Shown: in pieces, positions 22,406 to 25,245 of the stretch
Numbering within the stretch: position 1 is the first letter of the stretch
How the letters are laid out: each line of letters begins with the position of its first letter
NCBI GenBank assembly: GCA_002011125.2
Contig: MTMF02000003.1
Coordinates: 1-25,245, forward strand
Reading direction: 5' to 3'
Origin: Candidatus Hydrothermarchaeum profundi
GTDB lineage: Archaea; Hydrothermarchaeota; Hydrothermarchaeia; Hydrothermarchaeales; Hydrothermarchaeaceae
Length of the DNA: 25,245 nucleotides
Made by a program: the position numbers and the translations under genes
The notes under the pieces: model-generated
The model's input: only the letters and a program-made list of their open reading frames with translations
Database searches by the model: none
Told to the model about the DNA's origin: nothing

Positions 22406-23047
22406 TTAAATTGAGGCACAAACATTGTTTATGTAGTGGAGAAAACAGGGTGCGTAGATCTTTTTATTAGTCACTAAAAACGCTAATCCATAAGTAAAAC
22501 CTGAATGAAGTCTTATAAGTAGTCTGAGTGGATCTCCAACCCAATCAACATGTAAATCCGAGAAAAGTAATCCCAAAACAAAAATTGTAAGAATAGATGT
22601 GGTTAATTCCTTATTATTGTCTGGTAGATGGATCAGGAATCTATCTTTGAAAGTAATATGAATACCAATAAAAGCTAGTCCTAACATATATGACCTAAAA
22701 ATCAACTCTTCCGAAAAAACCACCCAAACGATGTTTAGATTGAAAATCAAAAAAGGTTTAAGTCCGTATTTGATCGCAAAAATTGAACTAAATAACACGA
22801 TAATTAAAACCGTACTTAATACAACATTTCTTAGCTCTTCCACTTTTGGAACCAAAGAATCGGAAATAAGGTTTAATCGCCTGATAACGAATAGATGAAT
22901 TACTATTCCCAAAATTAGAGGAAAATAAAATTCAATGTTGATGTTAGGCATTATTATATTCCTTAAAATAATGTAAAAGCCAACAAATATTATGCCGAAG
23001 ATCAAATGCCCTCCTAAAGGATTAACATAAGGTCTCGAATCTTCCAT
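22406..23047 (-). CDS. CPBP-family (CAAX-like/Abi) intramembrane protease, 213 aa
   Basis: The three family motifs are present: EExxxR in VFSEELIFRSYM, FxxxH in LLFSDLHVDW, and HxxxN in FLHYINNVC, on predicted membrane segments, with about six spans in all. CPBP proteases cleave membrane-embedded peptides; in bacteria some mature or give immunity to bacteriocins. I take ATG 23047; TTG 23071 is possible. A gene for a 65-aa secreted peptide lies 59 nt upstream on the same strand. Presence on an archaeal mobile element is unusual and points to a role in host-surface or toxin-immunity interplay, which is inference. Confidence 0.8.
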   Translation of the reverse strand: MEDSRPYVNPLGGHLIFGIIFVGFYIILRNIIMPNINIEFYFPLILGIVIHLFVIRRLNLISDSLVPKVEELRNVVLSTVLIIVLFSSIFAIKYGLKPFLIFNLNIVWVVFSEELIFRSYMLGLAFIGIHITFKDRFLIHLPDNNKELTTSILTIFVLGLLFSDLHVDWVGDPLRLLIRLHSGFTYGLAFLVTNKKIYAPCFLHYINNVCASI

Positions 23048-23105
23048 TATTTTTTTAACAAAACTTAACAAAAATTAGGTTTCTGTCTTGTGAAGGTCAA
23101 AGTAG

Positions 23106-23303
23106 TTAATATTTACAATAAAAATCCTCGAATGATTTTGCAATAATCCATTCAATGCGGAAGAAGATAGGACAAGAGTCAGATTTTACTTTATCTCCAC
23201 AGACTTTGAGGTATAGCTCAAAGTGACTGGTTATTTTGATTTTAAAATTCACTAAGAAAAGCATGCTGACGAGGAGAAGAACGAAAAGGCTCTGAAACCT
23301 CAT
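23106..23303 (-). CDS. Small secreted peptide with three cysteines, 65 aa
   Basis: The N-terminus is a clear signal peptide (MRFQSLFVLLLVSMLFLVNF); the mature part of about 43 residues has cysteines at positions 35, 44 and 63. An ATATAT box 20-26 nt before ATG 23303 supports a real, leaderless gene. It precedes the CPBP protease in the same direction. It may be a secreted or anchored peptide processed by that protease; nothing closer can be said. Confidence 0.5.
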   Translation of the reverse strand: MRFQSLFVLLLVSMLFLVNFKIKITSHFELYLKVCGDKVKSDSCPIFFRIEWIIAKSFEDFYCKY

Positions 23304-23391
23304 GTTTGGAGATTGGATTCCTCGGATATATTGATTGCGTTTTAAAAGTGATTAGGATAACTTAAATTCGGAAAAAAGAGTTTAAGGATTC

Positions 23392-23529
23392 TTGAGAGCT
23401 CCTGCGTTTACGTTTGAGCTTATCAGCTGGAGTAAAGTTGGTTATCCAGAGGTATTTGCTCTTTTCTTTAACTTGGTGGAGCACAGAATAGCTTTGCTTT
23501 TCAGGAAAAGACAGTTATGTACGATGTGA
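23392..23529 (+). CDS. Possible small protein, 45 aa (TTG start)
   Basis: TTG 23392 opens 45 codons with protein-like content (FELISWSKVGYPEVFALFFN; LVEHRIALLFRKRQL). A TTTTAAAA box lies about 50 nt upstream, at 23340, somewhat far for a leaderless start. A stop lies 9 nt before the TTG. It could be a real small gene or a remnant. Confidence 0.3.
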   Translation: MRAPAFTFELISWSKVGYPEVFALFFNLVEHRIALLFRKRQLCTM

Positions 23530-23545
23530 AAGTGTTTGGTTTTGT

Positions 23546-23722
23546 TTAATTCTTGCTGTAGTGGATCTCTTGAATGAACCTCCTCGTTATTCTGAACTTG
23601 TTACAAACATCCAAGGGAGATTTCACGGAATCTGAAAGTTCGCAGTATCCCCCGTCTACTGCACCTTCGAAGTAGTATTCACAGAGAAAGCAACAGAGTG
23701 GCAGGATTATCACAGGTCGCAT
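23546..23722 (-). CDS. Small Cys4 (zinc-binding-like) protein, 58 aa
   Basis: The frame from ATG 23722 gives CCFLCEYYFEGAVDGGYC ... LDVCNKF, a CxxC-x(n)-GYC-x(n)-LDVC layout typical of small archaeal iron- or zinc-binding proteins. A TTTTATCG-type box about 25 nt upstream fits a leaderless mRNA. The layout is shared with the 67-aa protein at 451-654. Function unknown. Confidence 0.62.
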   Translation of the reverse strand: MRPVIILPLCCFLCEYYFEGAVDGGYCELSDSVKSPLDVCNKFRITRRFIQEIHYSKN

Positions 23723-23739
23723 GGTAGGAATAAAACGAT

Positions 23740-23968
23740 AAAAGAGGAGAGACTTTGGTGGTTGTGATGTTTTAGTTCCAAAAATTCATTACTGGGCCCA
23801 CTAGTTTTATCCATTGTTAACCTATTTGATTTGATCTTCCACCAGTACCCAATCAGTTTTAATGGCGATATCAGTGATATTGAAAAGTTGCAATTGCATA
23901 GAAGTTAGTCTTACTGACATAGGTAGGTCAACTCTACTGTGAAGATCGATAGAACTTTAGATAAAGTG
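23740..23968. other. Intergenic stretch without a supported gene
   Basis: Only frames of about 30 codons are present (for example one from an ATG near 23920 on the minus strand), with no ribosome site or motif. I see no repeat or RNA structure. It separates the integrase/regulator pair from the small-protein genes. Confidence 0.4.
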
Positions 23969-24187
23969 TCAAAGAAGTCCCTTCTCCCTGAAATGCTTCT
24001 CTAGAGCAATGTTTACCAAATCTGAAAGTCGATAGTTGTTTAGTCGGATGATGTCATAGAGTTCCTTCTCGATGTGGACTGTGGTCATAATTCTGTTCTT
24101 CTTTTCTAATTTGAGAATTCTCTTCATTGCGATTGAGTTTGTAAGTTTGGTTTCAGGTAGTGGTTTGATTTTATCGTCTTTTTCCAT
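23969..24187 (-). CDS. Ribbon-helix-helix regulator next to integrase, 72 aa
   Basis: The last 40 residues match the ribbon-helix-helix pattern: strand NRIMTTVHIEKEL, helix YDIIRLNN, turn YRLSD, helix LVNIALEKHFREK. A 30-residue charged N-terminal arm precedes it. The start overlaps the last 17 nt of the integrase frame and is preceded by GGAGGG, so both are co-translated. It is a likely recombination-directionality factor or integrase regulator and a candidate binder of the TTAGCTAA palindrome at the integrase promoter. Confidence 0.78.
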   Translation of the reverse strand: MEKDDKIKPLPETKLTNSIAMKRILKLEKKNRIMTTVHIEKELYDIIRLNNYRLSDLVNIALEKHFREKGLL

Positions 24188-25238
24188 AATCGCCCTCCAA
24201 CCTTCTTACAATTTCAAGGAGTTTAGGCCTACAATCCATAGGTATGAGTTCAACACTTCCCATAAAAGCCATGTATTGATTGTAAATCCTTTGGGGTGTA
24301 GCCCGATCGTAGAATTCCCTTGAGATCCCAGAGATCTCATGAGCCATGATATACTTTCGGAGCTCATCGTCCATTCTTTGCTCAAGATCCCACTTGGTGA
24401 ATTGCTCGAAGAAATATCTGCCGAACTGGAAGTTTATCCTTTCTCCTTCCTCTTTGGTATTAATATTCAGCCTTGCCAAAATCCTTCCTATTCTGTCGTT
24501 GTCAAAAAGTCTCATCCACCTAGGGTTTTCTCGGTAGGCGTTCAGGTAAACCTCTAGCAAAGGCTTGATCTCTCGATGAATTGGAATGTAATGGTGATAT
24601 ATAGCTCCAGAATGGGAAATCTTTGATTCAATCAGATCGAGGTAATCGCACGATCCATTGAACTTTATGTTTTCCTCTGTTATCTCATCAAACATCTCAC
24701 TCCTTAATCCAGTTGAGCATTTTAGCAACCACATAACCGAATATCTCAGCTTATCTAAGTTTTTGAGATCTGAGTTCAAGATTCTATTGAGAACTTCATG
24801 GACATCCTCAAGAGAAACATAGGGAGTTTTTGATTGCTTGGTTACATTCTTGAACTTGTTTCTCTTTAGGATTTCAATTATGCTATCATAGAGTTCGCTA
24901 TTCTGATAATCAACAGTCTTAAGATAGTCCATGAACTGCTTGGCAAGTTGTAACCTCTGATTTATTTCCCAAGCAGATAAATTATTTCCAGTCGTTTCCG
25001 ATTTCAAACTCCTTATATAGGCAACGAATTGATATATACCATGGGGTGAGAACTCAAATTTTAAAAGATCCCTAATGGTCTTCTTTGCCTTCAGAAACCG
25101 CATTTTGCTAACTTTTTCCTTCATTAGACTGAGCCACCTATCCGACTCTGCTTTTAAGTCGAATTGTGCTTTATTTTCCTCTCTTATATGAGCCCTTACA
25201 AGGCGGAGGTCGCCGGTTCGAATCCGGCCGAGCCCATC
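24171..25238 (-). CDS. SSV-type tyrosine integrase, C-terminal fragment Int(C)
   Basis: The catalytic domain is complete. Counting from ATG 25124: R141 in STGLRSEM, a basic strand near K168, R236 in GRYFFEQF, H262 in MAHE and the tyrosine Y272 in REFYDRA. The frame has no stop from 25124 up through the attR core to 25238, reading LGRIRTGDLRLVRAHIREEN across and after the tRNA segment. ATG 25124 is thus an internal methionine, not the true start. The missing N-terminus is encoded at the left end (1-394). Joined over one att core the gene is 469 codons including stop. Integration therefore disrupts the gene and locks the element in place unless an intact integrase is supplied. Confidence 0.9.
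   Translation of the reverse strand, partial: DGLGRIRTGDLRLVRAHIREENKAQFDLKAESDRWLSLMKEKVSKMRFLKAKKTIRDLLKFEFSPHGIYQFVAYIRSLKSETTGNNLSAWEINQRLQLAKQFMDYLKTVDYQNSELYDSIIEILKRNKFKNVTKQSKTPYVSLEDVHEVLNRILNSDLKNLDKLRYSVMWLLKCSTGLRSEMFDEITEENIKFNGSCDYLDLIESKISHSGAIYHHYIPIHREIKPLLEVYLNAYRENPRWMRLFDNDRIGRILARLNINTKEEGERINFQFGRYFFEQFTKWDLEQRMDDELRKYIMAHEISGISREFYDRATPQRIYNQYMAFMGSVELIPMDCRPKLLEIVRRLEGDYGKRR
25192..25237. repeat. attR core, 3' tRNA-Val fragment
   Basis: Identical to 9-54. Here the segment is preceded by element DNA (TATGA), not by a tRNA 5' half, so this is the truncated copy left by integration. Confidence 0.95.
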
Positions 25239-25245
25239 CTATTTT

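Noticed and set aside
24171-25124. Integrase taken as an intact 317-aa gene starting at ATG 25124
   Set aside because: The frame continues without stop through attR and joins in frame with the left-end fragment, so this is only the C-terminal part.
1-25245. CRISPR array or rRNA
   Set aside because: No regular repeat-spacer pattern and no rRNA-like conserved segments were seen; the only ordered repeats are the short iteron-like and operator words.

Overview
The window is a complete integrated archaeal mobile element with almost no flanking host DNA. A 46-bp direct repeat (9-54 and 25192-25237) matches the 3' half of a tRNA-Val(UAC) gene, from the anticodon arm to the discriminator base. The element is therefore 25,183 bp in circular form. 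The integrase is split by the integration, as in SSV-type elements: an N-terminal piece reads out through attL on the minus strand (394 to the window edge) and a C-terminal piece reads in through attR (down to 24171). Joining them across one att core gives a single in-frame integrase of 468 codons. The host looks like a thermophilic euryarchaeon: GGTGA/GGAGG Shine-Dalgarno sites mixed with leaderless genes behind TTTAAATA boxes, AGA/AGG arginine codons, a HerA/NurA pair and archaeosine-type chemistry. Archaeoglobales or Thermococcales are reasonable guesses, but nothing here decides it. The layout resembles pT26-2-like elements (SSV-type integrase plus a block of membrane proteins and one FtsK/HerA ATPase), which is inference.

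Left module (1-4570): integrase N-part, then a leftward replication/regulation operon (ribbon-helix-helix regulator, unknown protein, PD-(D/E)XK nuclease, P-loop replication ATPase, Cys4 mini-protein). A short intergenic region with palindromic operators divides it from a rightward operon (ArsR-like regulator, 63-aa protein, PIN nuclease). A cluster of TGTATCA repeats with about 10-bp spacing lies inside the ATPase gene and is a candidate iteron origin.

Cargo module (about 4615-13780): a tight leftward operon encoding NurA (with an apparent frameshift), HerA, a 1408-aa ATPase/coiled-coil protein, a free-standing ArcS-core (archaeosine synthase) domain and a tRNA-guanine-transglycosylase-fold protein of the DpdA/TgtA5 kind. 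I read this as a candidate DNA 7-deazaguanine (archaeosine-like) modification system coupled to a resection/translocation machine. That makes it a possible undescribed defence or anti-restriction system that borrows preQ0 from the host. A 13-bp inverted repeat lies at the two ends of the cassette.

Scar region (13790-15810): a decayed gene, a frameshifted duplicate of the packaging-ATPase tail, and a lone PD-(D/E)XK nuclease. This suggests the cargo was stitched in by recombination between related elements.

Structural module (22195 to 15815, all leftward, one strong promoter): a small two-hydrophobic-segment protein, two very basic mini-proteins, membrane proteins, a large DUF5658-like/glycoprotein fusion, and a terminal FtsK/HerA-type ATPase. 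This looks like a virion or cell-surface export module.

Right module (22406-25239): a CPBP (CAAX-like) membrane protease with a small secreted Cys-containing peptide upstream, another Cys4 mini-protein, a ribbon-helix-helix regulator overlapping the integrase, and the integrase C-part.
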